DNA from: Lachnospiraceae bacterium UBA1759
GTDB taxonomy: Bacteria; Bacillota; Clostridia; Lachnospirales; Lachnospiraceae
Direction: 5' to 3'
DNA length: 62,732 nucleotides
NCBI GenBank assembly: GCA_002315555.1
Contig: DCHF01000021.1
Coordinates: forward strand, 1 to 62,732
Each line of letters starts with the position of its first letter. The stretch's first letter is position 1. This document shows, piece by piece, positions 43,430-52,022 of this stretch. The notes beneath the pieces were generated by a model. It saw only the letters and a list, made by a program, of their open reading frames with translations. It did not search any database and had not been told where the DNA came from. The translations under genes were made by a program, and so were the position numbers.

Positions 43430-44902
43430 ATGGAAAAAACCAGAGTTTTATTTGCAGCATCCGAGTGCGTGCCGTTTATCAAGACCGGCGGCCTTGCGGA
43501 TGTTATCGGCTCTCTGCCTAAGTACTACAACAGAGATAAGTATGATGTACGTGTCATCATGCCGCGCTATACCTGCATTAAGGACATATACCGGGATCAG
43601 ATGGAGTATGTGACCCATTTCTATACGGGTTTCCGTTTCAGAGAGCAGTACATCGGCATTTTCCGTCTTGTACTGAACGGCGTTACGTTCTACTTCCTGG
43701 ACAATGAATTCTATTTCAGCGGTTCCTGGCCGTACGGCAACACCTACGATGACATCGAGAAGTTCGCATTCTTCTCACGTGCAGCGCTTTCTTCACTGCC
43801 GGTCATCGGTTTCAAGCCGGACATCATCCACTGCCACGACTGGCAGACGGGCCTGGTACCGGTCTACTTAAACGACTACTTCCAGGGCGATGTCTTCTTC
43901 CACAAGGTCAAGACGATCTTCACCATCCACAACCTGAAATTCCAGGGCGTATGGAACATCCCGACCATGATGGAAAAGACCGGCCTGTCCTCTTATTACT
44001 TCACGAACGACAAGCTGGAGGCCTATGACGCCGGCAACATGCTGAAGGGCGGCCTTGTTTATGCGGACCGCATCACCACGGTTTCCGACACGTATGCCGA
44101 AGAGATCAAGACCGAGTTCTACGGCGAAGGCATGGATGGTCTGCTTCGTGCCAAGCAGGCAAAGCTGTCCGGTATTGTGAACGGTATCGACACCGCAGTG
44201 TACAATCCGGAAGATGATACGGATATCGAAGTCAACTACACCGTAAATGACTGCATCGAGAAGAAGAGGGAGAACAAGCTGCTTCTTCAGAAGGAACTGG
44301 GTCTGAAGGAAGATAAGGATGCATTCGTTATCGGCGTCGTATCCCGTCTGACCGACCAGAAGGGTTTTGACCTGATCGAGTGCGTCATGAGCGAGATCCT
44401 TTCTCTGGAGAACGTCCAGATCGCGGTTCTCGGCACCGGTGAAAGAAAGTACGAAGACATGTTCCGTTATTACGAGCATGCATATCCGGGCCGCGTTTCC
44501 GCGAATATTTTCTACTCCGAAGCACTCAGCCACCGCATCTATGCGTCCTGTGATGCATTCCTGATGCCGTCGCTGTTTGAGCCGTGCGGTCTGTCACAGC
44601 TGATGTCCCTGCGTTACGGCACGCTGCCGATCGTTCGCGAGACCGGCGGTCTGAAGGACACCGTACAGCCGTACAACGAATACACCGGAGAAGGCACCGG
44701 TTATTCCTTCCGCAACTACAACGCGCATGAGATGCTGAAGATCGTCCGCTATGCAAAGGAGACCTACGATTCTCACCGCGATGCATGGAATGCCATGGTC
44801 GTCCGTGCGATGGAACAGGATTTCTCCTGGGCCGCATCCGCACGCAAGTACGAAGCGCTGTATGACGAACTGATGGAAGAAAAGCGCAGCGAAGAGAATT
44901 GA
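43430..44902 (+). CDS. glgA: Glycogen synthase (ADP-glucose type)
   Basis: It extends alpha-1,4-glucan from ADP-glucose in the cytoplasm (GT5). The 490-residue protein has the KTGGLADV substrate loop (PFIKTGGLADVIGSLPKYY), HCHDWQTGLVP, TIHNLKFQG and VNGIDTAVYNPEDD. The donor-site segment is FLMPSLFEPCGLSQLMSLRYGTLPIVRETGGL. The ATG at 43430 follows AAAGGAGAAC; a start 33 codons upstream would overlap the divergent gene and adds unrelated residues. Other glg genes are not adjacent, so glycogen genes are dispersed in this genome. Confidence 0.96.
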   Translation: MEKTRVLFAASECVPFIKTGGLADVIGSLPKYYNRDKYDVRVIMPRYTCIKDIYRDQMEYVTHFYTGFRFREQYIGIFRLVLNGVTFYFLDNEFYFSGSWPYGNTYDDIEKFAFFSRAALSSLPVIGFKPDIIHCHDWQTGLVPVYLNDYFQGDVFFHKVKTIFTIHNLKFQGVWNIPTMMEKTGLSSYYFTNDKLEAYDAGNMLKGGLVYADRITTVSDTYAEEIKTEFYGEGMDGLLRAKQAKLSGIVNGIDTAVYNPEDDTDIEVNYTVNDCIEKKRENKLLLQKELGLKEDKDAFVIGVVSRLTDQKGFDLIECVMSEILSLENVQIAVLGTGERKYEDMFRYYEHAYPGRVSANIFYSEALSHRIYASCDAFLMPSLFEPCGLSQLMSLRYGTLPIVRETGGLKDTVQPYNEYTGEGTGYSFRNYNAHEMLKIVRYAKETYDSHRDAWNAMVVRAMEQDFSWAASARKYEALYDELMEEKRSEEN

Positions 44903-44913
44903 TCCGAGGTGCC

Positions 44914-45111
44914 ATGAACAAGATGAAAACCGCGGCGATCGTTCTGATCGTCCTGATCCTGGTCTGCTTTATCGCAATGGCCGTCACGCTTTCTCTCGGG
45001 AATACGGAACTGTTTTTCCTGGAGGGGGGACTCCTGGTGGCGCTGTTCATCATCGGCGGCGTTCTGATCCGTCTGAAGAAGAAAAAACAGGCGGAAACAA
45101 GCGAAGATTAA
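44914..45111 (+). CDS. Small two-helix membrane protein
   Basis: The 65-residue protein has hydrophobic helices at about residues 5-25 and 33-53, then a basic tail with KKKKQ. It begins 12 bp after glgA with GAGGT before the ATG and ends before a strong terminator, so it is co-transcribed with glgA. I recognise no family. The small size and codon use like that of its neighbours make a real gene likely, but function is unknown. Confidence 0.65.
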   Translation: MNKMKTAAIVLIVLILVCFIAMAVTLSLGNTELFFLEGGLLVALFIIGGVLIRLKKKKQAETSED

Positions 45112-45140
45112 GGAACCGAGATCAAATACACCAAAAGAAA

Positions 45141-45166
45141 AAGCCCGCTGAAAAGCGGGCTTTTTT
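45141..45166. terminator. Bidirectional terminator between glgA unit and nhaC
   Basis: AAGCCCGCT-GAAA-AGCGGGCTT is followed by TTTT on the plus strand. On the minus strand TTTCTTTT follows the same stem, which serves the convergent antiporter gene. Confidence 0.9.
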
Positions 45167-45235
45167 GATGCCGTAAAAAGGCTTGGATCTTTGAGAACCA
45201 CACACTGTAAAGTGTTTCGTGTCCTTATGAATCGA

Positions 45236-46834
45236 TTACTTTGCGTACTTCTTATCGGAACGCAATTTCATGATGAACAGCGTGCCGACGGTGAGAAGAA
45301 TACCGATGACAAGTGACCAGAGGTTCTGGATCAGACCGGCGATGACATAGGTCACAAAGGAAATGACCGCGACAGTCAGTGCGTACGGGATCTGTGTCGT
45401 AACGTGCTCGATGTGGTTGCACTGCGCACCCGCAGAGCTCATGATCGTCGTATCGGAGATCGGTGAGCAGTGGTCGCCGCAGACCGCACCCGCAAGGCAA
45501 GCGGAGATGCCGATGATGAACAGCGGGCTGGATGCCGGGAAGACCGCGATGACGATCGGGATCAGGATACCAAAGGTACCCCAGCTGGTACCGGTCGCGA
45601 ATGCAAGACCGCAGGCAATCAGGAAGATGATGGCCGGAAGCATGCTCATTAAGAAGCCTGCCGCGGATTCCGTGAGTGCAGCGACGTATGCTGCGCCGCC
45701 CAGAATGTTCGTGATATTCTTAAGGGAAGTAGCGAGGGTAAGGATCAGGATCGCAGGAACCATGGCGTTGAAGCCCTTCGGAATGCACTTCATGGCATTT
45801 TCAAAGGTCAGAACACGGCGGGCGATCATGTAAATGATCGTGAAGATCAGAGCCAGGAGTGCGCCCCACGGAAGACCGACGTAAGCATCGGTATCGCCGA
45901 AGGCATCGATGAAGGAGGCGCCGCCAAAGAAGCCGCCTACATAGATCAGACCCACGACACAGAACACGATCAGCACAAGAATCGGAAGGATCAGGTCGAA
46001 TACACGGCCGGTGGTCTTGCGGCTGGATTCTTCATCACTGATGGCGCCGTCGAGGATGGAAAGATCACCGTCCTGCGCCTTCTTTTCAAAACGCTTCATC
46101 GGCCCGTAATCGAAATTCATGACGGACAGCGCGATGACAAAGATGATGGTGAGCAGGGAGTAGAAGTTGTACGGGATCGCCTTGACAAAAAGACCGATGC
46201 CGGACATTTCCGTTCCGGATGCGTAGCTGGAAACTGCGGCTGCCCAGGAGGATACCGGGGCGATCATGCAGATCGGAGCGGCGGTGGCATCGATGATGTA
46301 TGCAAGCTTCGGTCTGGAGATGTTATGACGGTCGGTGACCGGACGCATGACGGAACCGACGGTCAGGCAGTTGAAGTAGTCATCGATGAAGATCAGCACG
46401 CCGAGGACGAAGGTGGCCAGAAGTGCGCCGACCTTGGTGTGGATGTGCTTCTTTGCCCACTGGCCGAAAGCGCGGGAGGAACCGGACGCATTGACGAGGG
46501 CTACAAAAATGCCGAGGATGACAAGGAAGATAAAGATACCCGCGCTGTCGGAAACGGCGGAGATGAGCCCGTCATTGATCACGGTGTCCAGCGAACCGAC
46601 CGGATTATAGGCATTTGCAAAGAGTCCGGCAAGTATGACGCCGATAAAGAGCGAAGAATACGCTTCCTTTGTTAAGAGCGCGAGCGCGATCGCGACGATG
46701 GGCGGTACCAGTGCAAAGAAGGTTCCGTCAAGGGCTCTGCCGGAGGCGACCATAACGACGGATGCCGTGACCAGACCGACCAGAATCACGGAAAGTACAG
46801 CCTTGATAATGGTGTTAACTAATTTTCTGTTCAT
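45236..46834 (-). CDS. NhaC-family Na+/H+ antiporter
   Basis: It exchanges Na+ for H+, or in some relatives malate for lactate, across the cytoplasmic membrane. The 532-residue protein has about twelve helices. Recognisable segments are KEAYSSLFIGVILAGLFANAYNP, FVLGVLIFIDDYFNCLTVGSVMRPV with its paired acidic residues, DATAAPICMIAPVSSWAAA, and AGAVCGDHCSPISDTTIMSSAG. These are hallmarks of the NhaC branch. An AAGGGG site precedes the ATG, and a promoter with an extended -10 is visible upstream. It is a single-gene unit. Confidence 0.92.
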   Translation of the reverse strand: MNRKLVNTIIKAVLSVILVGLVTASVVMVASGRALDGTFFALVPPIVAIALALLTKEAYSSLFIGVILAGLFANAYNPVGSLDTVINDGLISAVSDSAGIFIFLVILGIFVALVNASGSSRAFGQWAKKHIHTKVGALLATFVLGVLIFIDDYFNCLTVGSVMRPVTDRHNISRPKLAYIIDATAAPICMIAPVSSWAAAVSSYASGTEMSGIGLFVKAIPYNFYSLLTIIFVIALSVMNFDYGPMKRFEKKAQDGDLSILDGAISDEESSRKTTGRVFDLILPILVLIVFCVVGLIYVGGFFGGASFIDAFGDTDAYVGLPWGALLALIFTIIYMIARRVLTFENAMKCIPKGFNAMVPAILILTLATSLKNITNILGGAAYVAALTESAAGFLMSMLPAIIFLIACGLAFATGTSWGTFGILIPIVIAVFPASSPLFIIGISACLAGAVCGDHCSPISDTTIMSSAGAQCNHIEHVTTQIPYALTVAVISFVTYVIAGLIQNLWSLVIGILLTVGTLFIMKLRSDKKYAK

Positions 46835-46892
46835 ATTTCCCCTTTCTGTTCATAGCGGGGGCTTTATCACTGCGCTATGATGAATTAGTTTA

Positions 46893-46921
46893 CTTATAGC
46901 ATAACGGGGAACGATTGAAAA
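46893..46921 (-). promoter_or_regulatory. Putative nhaC promoter
   Basis: On the minus strand TTTTCA (46921-46916) and TATAAG (46898-46893) have a 17-bp spacer. The bases TGC directly before the -10 make it an extended -10 promoter. Confidence 0.5.
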
Positions 46922-46982
46922 GGGGGCAAAAACCGATTTTCATCCGTTTTAATCAAACAATGTGACGATTCTGTTAAATCCG

Positions 46983-47011
46983 TTGAATTTGTTTTTTTAA
47001 ATTGATATAAT
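46983..47011 (+). promoter_or_regulatory. Sigma-A promoter of the ABC exporter operon
   Basis: TTGAAT (46983-46988) and a perfect TATAAT (47006-47011) have a 17-bp spacer that contains a T-rich run. It lies 28 bp before the ABC start. Confidence 0.78.
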
Positions 47012-47038
47012 AAACCGACTATGTATAAGGAGGATTTC

Positions 47039-47941
47039 ATGTCCTTTATTATTTCGACCCATGATTTGACAAAGCAATATAAGAAATTCACCGCAGTGGA
47101 CCGGGTAAGCATTCACGTGGAAAAAGGTGCGGTATACGGCCTGATCGGCAGAAACGGCGCCGGAAAGACCACGATCTTAAAGATTCTGTCCGGCCTTGCG
47201 CTTCCGACCTCCGGTGAGGTCATCTATGAGAAAATCGACGGCAGACGTCCGCGGATCGGCGCGCTTATTGAAGAACCCGGCCTTTACGGCAATCTTTCCG
47301 CAAAAAAGAATCTGGAGATCAAGCGTCTTGCCTGCGGAAGTAAAAACGAGCATGAAGCCGACGAGCTTCTTGCCTTTGTGGGCCTCAGCCAATGGGCCGG
47401 CGTCAAAGCGGGCAGTTTCTCCCTCGGCATGAAGCAGCGCCTCGGCATCGCGATGGCCCTGGTCGGCGATCCCGATATTCTGATCCTGGACGAGCCCATC
47501 AACGGCCTGGACCCGCAGGGCATCAAGGACGTCCGCATCATGCTTAAAAAGTTGACGGAAGAGCAGCACAAAACGATCATCATCTCCAGCCATCTGCTGG
47601 AGGAGCTTTCCAAGATCGCCACCGTCTACGGTGTGCTGGACAGCGGCCGTCTCGTAAACGAAGCGAGCGAAGAAGAGATCATGAGTCGGATGCCGGGCTA
47701 TGTGCGTCTGATCGTGGATCCCATCGACACGGCGAAGGAAGTACTGAACAGCATGGGAATCTTCAGCTACCAGACCAAATCGCAGCATATGCTGCATGTA
47801 CTGGAGCAGATCGACCGGAGAGAAGAGATGATCGAAAAAATGATCCTGGCCGGTGCACACATCAGCGAATGCCAGGTCATCCGGGAGACGCTGGAGGATT
47901 ATTATATCAACATCACAAGGGAGGACGCGCACCATGCTTAA
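47039..47941 (+). CDS. ABC transporter ATP-binding protein
   Basis: It powers the membrane subunit encoded next. The 300-residue protein has Walker A GRNGAGKTT, an ABC signature in FSLGMKQRLGIA, Walker B ILILDEPINGLDPQG and the H-loop IISSHLLEEL. A regulatory extension of about 90 residues follows. It belongs to the CcmA/BcrA group, which often gives bacteriocin or antibiotic resistance. I start at ATG 47039, after AAGGAGGA; an ATG at 47021 would place that ribosome-binding site inside the gene. It overlaps the permease gene by 8 bp. Confidence 0.93.
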   Translation: MSFIISTHDLTKQYKKFTAVDRVSIHVEKGAVYGLIGRNGAGKTTILKILSGLALPTSGEVIYEKIDGRRPRIGALIEEPGLYGNLSAKKNLEIKRLACGSKNEHEADELLAFVGLSQWAGVKAGSFSLGMKQRLGIAMALVGDPDILILDEPINGLDPQGIKDVRIMLKKLTEEQHKTIIISSHLLEELSKIATVYGVLDSGRLVNEASEEEIMSRMPGYVRLIVDPIDTAKEVLNSMGIFSYQTKSQHMLHVLEQIDRREEMIEKMILAGAHISECQVIRETLEDYYINITREDAHHA

Positions 47942-48773
47942 TATGATCCGTTCCGACTTTTACCGTTTCAAGCATTCAAAAAGCACCTGGATCCTGCTCA
48001 TCGTTTCGGTTGCGATCAGCCTTTTCATGGCCTTTACGCTGGGCTTTTTAATGGGCGATGCGAACTGGCTCGCCGCGTTGATGTCGGAATATGACGCCAC
48101 CTGTCAGGAGCTTGGCATGACCAATCCTTTCCGGGTCTATGCGGAGGTCTATGCGGTCTCCTGCAATGATGTATTTGATTTTGTAACGCAGGCGCTGACA
48201 CGCGACCTTGCGCTTTTCATGGCGATCTTCGTATCGTTTTTTTCCGTTGCCGTGACAAGCAGCGGATACATCAAGAACATTGCGTTCATGCACAGCCGGG
48301 GGACCCGCTTTTTCTCCGGTGCGCTCGTGATACTTGTGTTTGCCGCGATGATCACCGGTGCCGGCGCGCTGACCGAGTTTCTGATCGCGCTGATCTTCTT
48401 TAAGACCGTGGACATGAGCATGCTCGTCCCGTTCCTTTTATTCCTGATCCTGTTTGCGGGGCTTCTTTGGATCGTGGGTCTTCTGGTGCAGGGATTCTGT
48501 TCTCTTTTCCGGAGATCGAACATCGGCCTGATCCTTTCGATCCTCTATATTTCCCTGGGATCCAGCATGTTTTATCTGACCGCGGACTCGATCTTACAGA
48601 GTGGAACAGGCAGCAATTTCTACGTGGAATTCGTGACTCCGCTCGGCAACATGAACCTGCTCAAGCTCGGAAAATGGGACACATATCTTGCGTCCGTTGT
48701 CGTCATCGTCCTGTATTTTGTGTTTACGGCGCTCACGGAGGTCGTTTTCCTGAAAAATAAAGATTTGATTTAA
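47934..48773 (+). CDS. ABC-2 type membrane permease
   Basis: It forms the membrane channel of the two-gene exporter. The 279-residue protein starts with a cytoplasmic amphipathic stretch (NMIRSDFYRFKHSKSTW) and has six hydrophobic segments. A large polar loop follows the first helix (residues about 40-85). The pattern matches BcrB/NatB-like ABC-2 permeases. The ATG lies 8 bp inside the ATPase gene. No two-component system or peptide gene is beside it, so neither substrate nor inducer can be named. Confidence 0.88.
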   Translation: MLNMIRSDFYRFKHSKSTWILLIVSVAISLFMAFTLGFLMGDANWLAALMSEYDATCQELGMTNPFRVYAEVYAVSCNDVFDFVTQALTRDLALFMAIFVSFFSVAVTSSGYIKNIAFMHSRGTRFFSGALVILVFAAMITGAGALTEFLIALIFFKTVDMSMLVPFLLFLILFAGLLWIVGLLVQGFCSLFRRSNIGLILSILYISLGSSMFYLTADSILQSGTGSNFYVEFVTPLGNMNLLKLGKWDTYLASVVVIVLYFVFTALTEVVFLKNKDLI

Positions 48774-48774
48774 C

Positions 48775-48803
48775 TTGTATTGTGAAAAAAACTGTGTTAT
48801 CAT
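48775..48803 (+). promoter_or_regulatory. Promoter of rsmD-coaD
   Basis: TTGTAT (48775-48780) and TATCAT (48798-48803) have a 17-bp spacer and lie 19 bp before the rsmD start. Confidence 0.6.
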
Positions 48804-48822
48804 TTTTTGATAAGGAGTGAGT

Positions 48823-49383
48823 ATGAGAGTAATAGCAGGAACAGCACGAAGTCTTCCGTTAAAGACCGTAAAAGGGGACGCGACCCGTCCCACGACCGAC
48901 CGAATCAAGGAGACGCTTTTTAACATGCTGAATCCCTATATTCCGGGCGCACGTTTTCTGGATCTGTTTGCGGGCAGCGGCGGAATCGGCATCGAGGCTT
49001 TGAGCCGCGGCGCCGTGCATGCCGTCTTTGTGGACAACCAGAAGGAAGCCGTGAAATGTATTACGGAGAACCTGTTATTTACACGTCTGAACGAAAAAGC
49101 GGAGGTCCTTTCCACGGACGTCATGACCGCCATTCTCCGCCTGTCCGACAGGAGAGAGGAACCGTTCGATGTGATCTTTCTGGACCCGCCGTACGAGCAT
49201 GACCTTGAAAAGGAAGTGTTAAAGCTTATGCGGGACACCGGACTTGTGAACGAAGACACGCTGATCGTTTTTGAAGCTTCTTTGAAAACTGACATCTCCT
49301 TCGTGGAAGAGCTTGGTTACGAGCTTCTAAAAGATAAGAAATACAAGACGAACCGCCATGTGTGGGTCCGTAAAGAAATCTGA
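48823..49383 (+). CDS. rsmD: 16S rRNA (guanine-966-N2)-methyltransferase RsmD
   Basis: It methylates G966 of 16S rRNA on assembled 30S subunits with S-adenosylmethionine. The 186-residue protein has MRVIAGTARSLPLKT, RPTTDRIKETLFNML, the SAM motif FLDLFAGSGGIGIEALSRGA and the catalytic FLDPPYE. The ATG at 48823 follows AAGGAG; a GTG six bases upstream overlaps that site. It lies 8 bp before coaD, the usual pairing in Bacillota. Confidence 0.96.
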   Translation: MRVIAGTARSLPLKTVKGDATRPTTDRIKETLFNMLNPYIPGARFLDLFAGSGGIGIEALSRGAVHAVFVDNQKEAVKCITENLLFTRLNEKAEVLSTDVMTAILRLSDRREEPFDVIFLDPPYEHDLEKEVLKLMRDTGLVNEDTLIVFEASLKTDISFVEELGYELLKDKKYKTNRHVWVRKEI

Positions 49384-49391
49384 GGTGTTTC

Positions 49392-49883
49392 ATGGCTGTC
49401 GCTGTTTATCCCGGATCCTTTGATCCGGTAACATTCGGCCACCTTGACATCATCCGGCGTGCCAGTCTTCTGACGGAGCGTCTGGTGGTTGGCGTACTGA
49501 ATAATTCCGCAAAATCCCCGCTGTTCACGGTCGATGAGAGAGTCGAGATGATCCGTGAAGCCGTAAAGGATCTTCCGAACGTTGAAGTGAAGAGCTTTTC
49601 CGGGCTGACGGTGGACTTTGCAAAGAACGAGGGTGCAACTGCCATCGTCCGTGGTCTCCGGGCCGTAACGGACTTTGAGTATGAATTGCAGTTCTCCCAG
49701 ACAAACCGCAAGATCATGCCGACGGTCGATACGATCTTCTTAACGACCAGTCTGCAGTATGCGTACCTTTCCTCCAGTATCGTGAAGGAGGTAGCATCGT
49801 ACGGCGGTGATATTTCCGAATTCGTTCCGGGCTTTGTGGCTCAGAAGATCACAGAAAAAATTGAAAAAAAGAGAGGTAATTAA
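49392..49883 (+). CDS. coaD: Phosphopantetheine adenylyltransferase
   Basis: It transfers AMP from ATP to 4'-phosphopantetheine in coenzyme A synthesis. The 163-residue protein has the nucleotidyltransferase motif YPGSFDPVTFGHLDIIRRA, RGLRAVTDFEYELQ and TIFLTTSLQYAYLSSSIVKEVA, including the family Ser-Ser-x-x-Val-Lys-Glu motif. Length is exactly typical. It follows rsmD directly and precedes a coiled-coil protein by a single base. Confidence 0.97.
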   Translation: MAVAVYPGSFDPVTFGHLDIIRRASLLTERLVVGVLNNSAKSPLFTVDERVEMIREAVKDLPNVEVKSFSGLTVDFAKNEGATAIVRGLRAVTDFEYELQFSQTNRKIMPTVDTIFLTTSLQYAYLSSSIVKEVASYGGDISEFVPGFVAQKITEKIEKKRGN

Positions 49884-49884
49884 C

Positions 49885-50514
49885 ATGAGCAATCGTATTG
49901 AGCAGGTAATCGGCGATATCGAAGAGTATATCGACGGTTGTAAGATGCAGGCATTTTCCAGCACGAAGATCGTTGTAGACCGTCCGCAGATCGAAGAATT
50001 TCTGGACGAGCTTCGTCAGTATACCCCGGAAGAAGTCAAGAAGTATCAGCGCATGTTAAATAACCGCGATAAGATCCTTTCAGACGCAAAGAAGAAGGCT
50101 TCCGAGGTCGAGGAAAAGGCACAGGCTTATGCGGATCACATGGTCAGCGAGAGCCAGATCACGAAGCTGGCTTATGAAAAGGCCAATGAGATCCTGAATG
50201 CCGCACAGCAGGAAGCACAGCGCATCATCGAGAGTGCACAGGATGAAGCAGCTGCCGTACGCGGCGGTGCGCTGGCATATACCAACGATATGCTGGACAA
50301 CCTCCGTTCCATCCTGAGCGGAACCATCGATGACTGCCAGAACCGTTATTCCGCGCTGATCTCCAGCCTGACCGCACATCAGAACATCGTCGTTCAGAAT
50401 CAGCAGGAGCTGAACGGAATGAACGAGGAAGAAAAGCGGGCCGCAGCAAATGCGCAGCCGTTCTTTGAATCGGATGAAGCCTATGACGGCGAAGATGCGG
50501 AAGAGGAAGACTGA
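49885..50514 (+). CDS. Coiled-coil protein of unknown function
   Basis: The 209-residue protein is largely helical with a long predicted coiled coil at about residues 55-150, rich in Ala, Glu, Gln and Lys. An acidic tail follows (ESDEAYDGEDAEEED). It resembles V-type ATPase subunit E/H-like or DivIVA-like proteins in composition, and annotators often label relatives simply ATPase. I see no nucleotide motif. The ATG at 49885 follows GAGAGG; a longer in-frame start reads back through coaD. It is the third gene of the rsmD operon, closed by a weak terminator. Confidence 0.75.
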   Translation: MSNRIEQVIGDIEEYIDGCKMQAFSSTKIVVDRPQIEEFLDELRQYTPEEVKKYQRMLNNRDKILSDAKKKASEVEEKAQAYADHMVSESQITKLAYEKANEILNAAQQEAQRIIESAQDEAAAVRGGALAYTNDMLDNLRSILSGTIDDCQNRYSALISSLTAHQNIVVQNQQELNGMNEEEKRAAANAQPFFESDEAYDGEDAEEED

Positions 50515-50521
50515 TAATGAC

Positions 50522-50553
50522 ACGCCCCGGTCACTGAGTGCTCGGGGCGTTCT
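50522..50553 (+). terminator. Weak terminator after the coiled-coil gene
   Basis: ACGCCCCG (50522-50529) pairs with CGGGGCGT (50543-50550), and a small CAC-TGA-GTG stem sits in the loop. The T-tract is poor (TCTT), so termination may be partial. Confidence 0.45.
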
Positions 50554-50572
50554 TATGTTATGAGGAGTTGAT

Positions 50573-51955
50573 ATGGCAACATTACCGGCCGAATTTTTAG
50601 ACAGCATGAAGGACCTTCTCGGAGAGGAGTACGACGCCTACCTGACGAGCTTCGGAGCGGAGCGCGTGTACGGACTCCGCGTCAATACTCTGAAGATCTC
50701 CGTAGAGGATTTTTTGAAGATATGTCCGTTCGATGTTCAACCGGTGCCGTGGACGCACAACGGTTTTTATTACAAGGGCAGTGAGAAGCCGGCCAAGCAC
50801 CCGTACTATTATGCGGGACTTTATTATCTGCAGGAGCCGTCCGCGATGACGCCGGCGGAGATCCTTCCGGTGGAGGAAGGGGATCTTGTGCTGGATACCT
50901 GCGCGGCGCCCGGCGGGAAATCCACGGAGCTTGCCGCAAAGCTGAATGCCACGGGGGTTCTGTTCTCCAACGACATCAGCAATTCGCGCGCCCAGGCGCT
51001 TTTAAAGAATCTGGAACTTTTCGGTGTGAAAAATACCGTGATCCTTTCCGAGGATCCGCAGAAACTGGAGCCGCATTTCAACGAATACTTCGACAAGATC
51101 CTGATCGATGCTCCCTGTTCGGGCGAGGGTATGTTCCGCAAGGAACCCGCGGTCATCAAGAGCTGGATCGAGCATGGCAACGGGTTTTATGTCAATCTGC
51201 AGAAGCAGATCACAAAAAAAGCACTTTCAATGTTAAAGCCGGGCGGTATGATGGTCTATTCCACATGCACATTCGCCCCCTGTGAGGATGAGGACATGAT
51301 CCTGTATATGAAGGAGCTCTGTCCGGAGCTTCGTGTACTGGACATTCCGGAACGCTGCGGCGCCTTTTCCCACGGTATGCCGGAAAAGGCTGTGCGCTAT
51401 GACGAGGACCTGAAGAAGTGTATCCGTATCTTCCCGCACAAGGTCGACGGTGAGGGCCATTTCGTGGCACTTTTACAAAAGGGCGATGCCCCGGATGAAA
51501 ACACGGCAAGAAAAGGCAAAAAAGCGGACATTTCCAAGCTCCCGGAAGAACTTCGGGATTTCCTCGGACTCGTCTCGATGCCCTTTGAAAACGGCACTTT
51601 TGAAGTCCGTAACGAGAAGGTTTATTTTGTGCCGGATACCGGCGCCTCTTTCACCGGTCTCCGCGTCATGCGGTCCGGCCTTCTGATCGGCGAACTGAAG
51701 AAAAAACGCTTCGAGCCGTCCCAGGCTTTTGCCATGGCACTAAAGGAGCGTGAATTCGCAAACACCGTTTCGCTGCCGGCATCGGACCCGCGCGTCTTAA
51801 AGTATCTGAAGGGTGAGACCGTCGATGTTTCCGATGTTTTCGAGGGTAATGACGGCTGGGTCCTGTTCTGTACGGACCATTTCCCGCTGGGCTTCGCCAA
51901 ATCGACCCGCGGCGTCCTGAAAAACAAATATCTGGCAGGCTGGCGCTATCAGTAA
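50573..51955 (+). CDS. rsmF: RsmF/RsmB-type rRNA (cytosine-C5)-methyltransferase
   Basis: It methylates a cytosine of 16S rRNA at carbon 5. The 460-residue protein has an N-terminal RNA-binding part (RVNTLKISVEDFLK). The SAM site is DTCAAPGGKSTELA, and the two catalytic cysteines are in DAPCSGEGMFRKEP and YSTCTFAPCEDEDM. A C-terminal domain closes with GFAKSTRGVLKNKYLAGWR. The arrangement with the C-terminal PUA-like part matches YebU/RsmF of Bacillota more than RsmB, which carries a NusB domain in front. The exact target base is inferred. Confidence 0.9.
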   Translation: MATLPAEFLDSMKDLLGEEYDAYLTSFGAERVYGLRVNTLKISVEDFLKICPFDVQPVPWTHNGFYYKGSEKPAKHPYYYAGLYYLQEPSAMTPAEILPVEEGDLVLDTCAAPGGKSTELAAKLNATGVLFSNDISNSRAQALLKNLELFGVKNTVILSEDPQKLEPHFNEYFDKILIDAPCSGEGMFRKEPAVIKSWIEHGNGFYVNLQKQITKKALSMLKPGGMMVYSTCTFAPCEDEDMILYMKELCPELRVLDIPERCGAFSHGMPEKAVRYDEDLKKCIRIFPHKVDGEGHFVALLQKGDAPDENTARKGKKADISKLPEELRDFLGLVSMPFENGTFEVRNEKVYFVPDTGASFTGLRVMRSGLLIGELKKKRFEPSQAFAMALKEREFANTVSLPASDPRVLKYLKGETVDVSDVFEGNDGWVLFCTDHFPLGFAKSTRGVLKNKYLAGWRYQ

Positions 51956-51958
51956 GGT

Positions 51959-51987
51959 TTGACAGAAGAGGGACTTTTTGCTATAAT
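51959..51987 (+). promoter_or_regulatory. Consensus sigma-A promoter of gmk operon
   Basis: TTGACA (51959-51964) and TATAAT (51982-51987) match the consensus perfectly and have a 17-bp spacer. They lie 36 bp before the gmk start. It is the strongest-looking promoter in the window. Confidence 0.92.
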
Positions 51988-52022
51988 TCACACTGATTAC
52001 GTATCACTTTAAAGGAGATATT

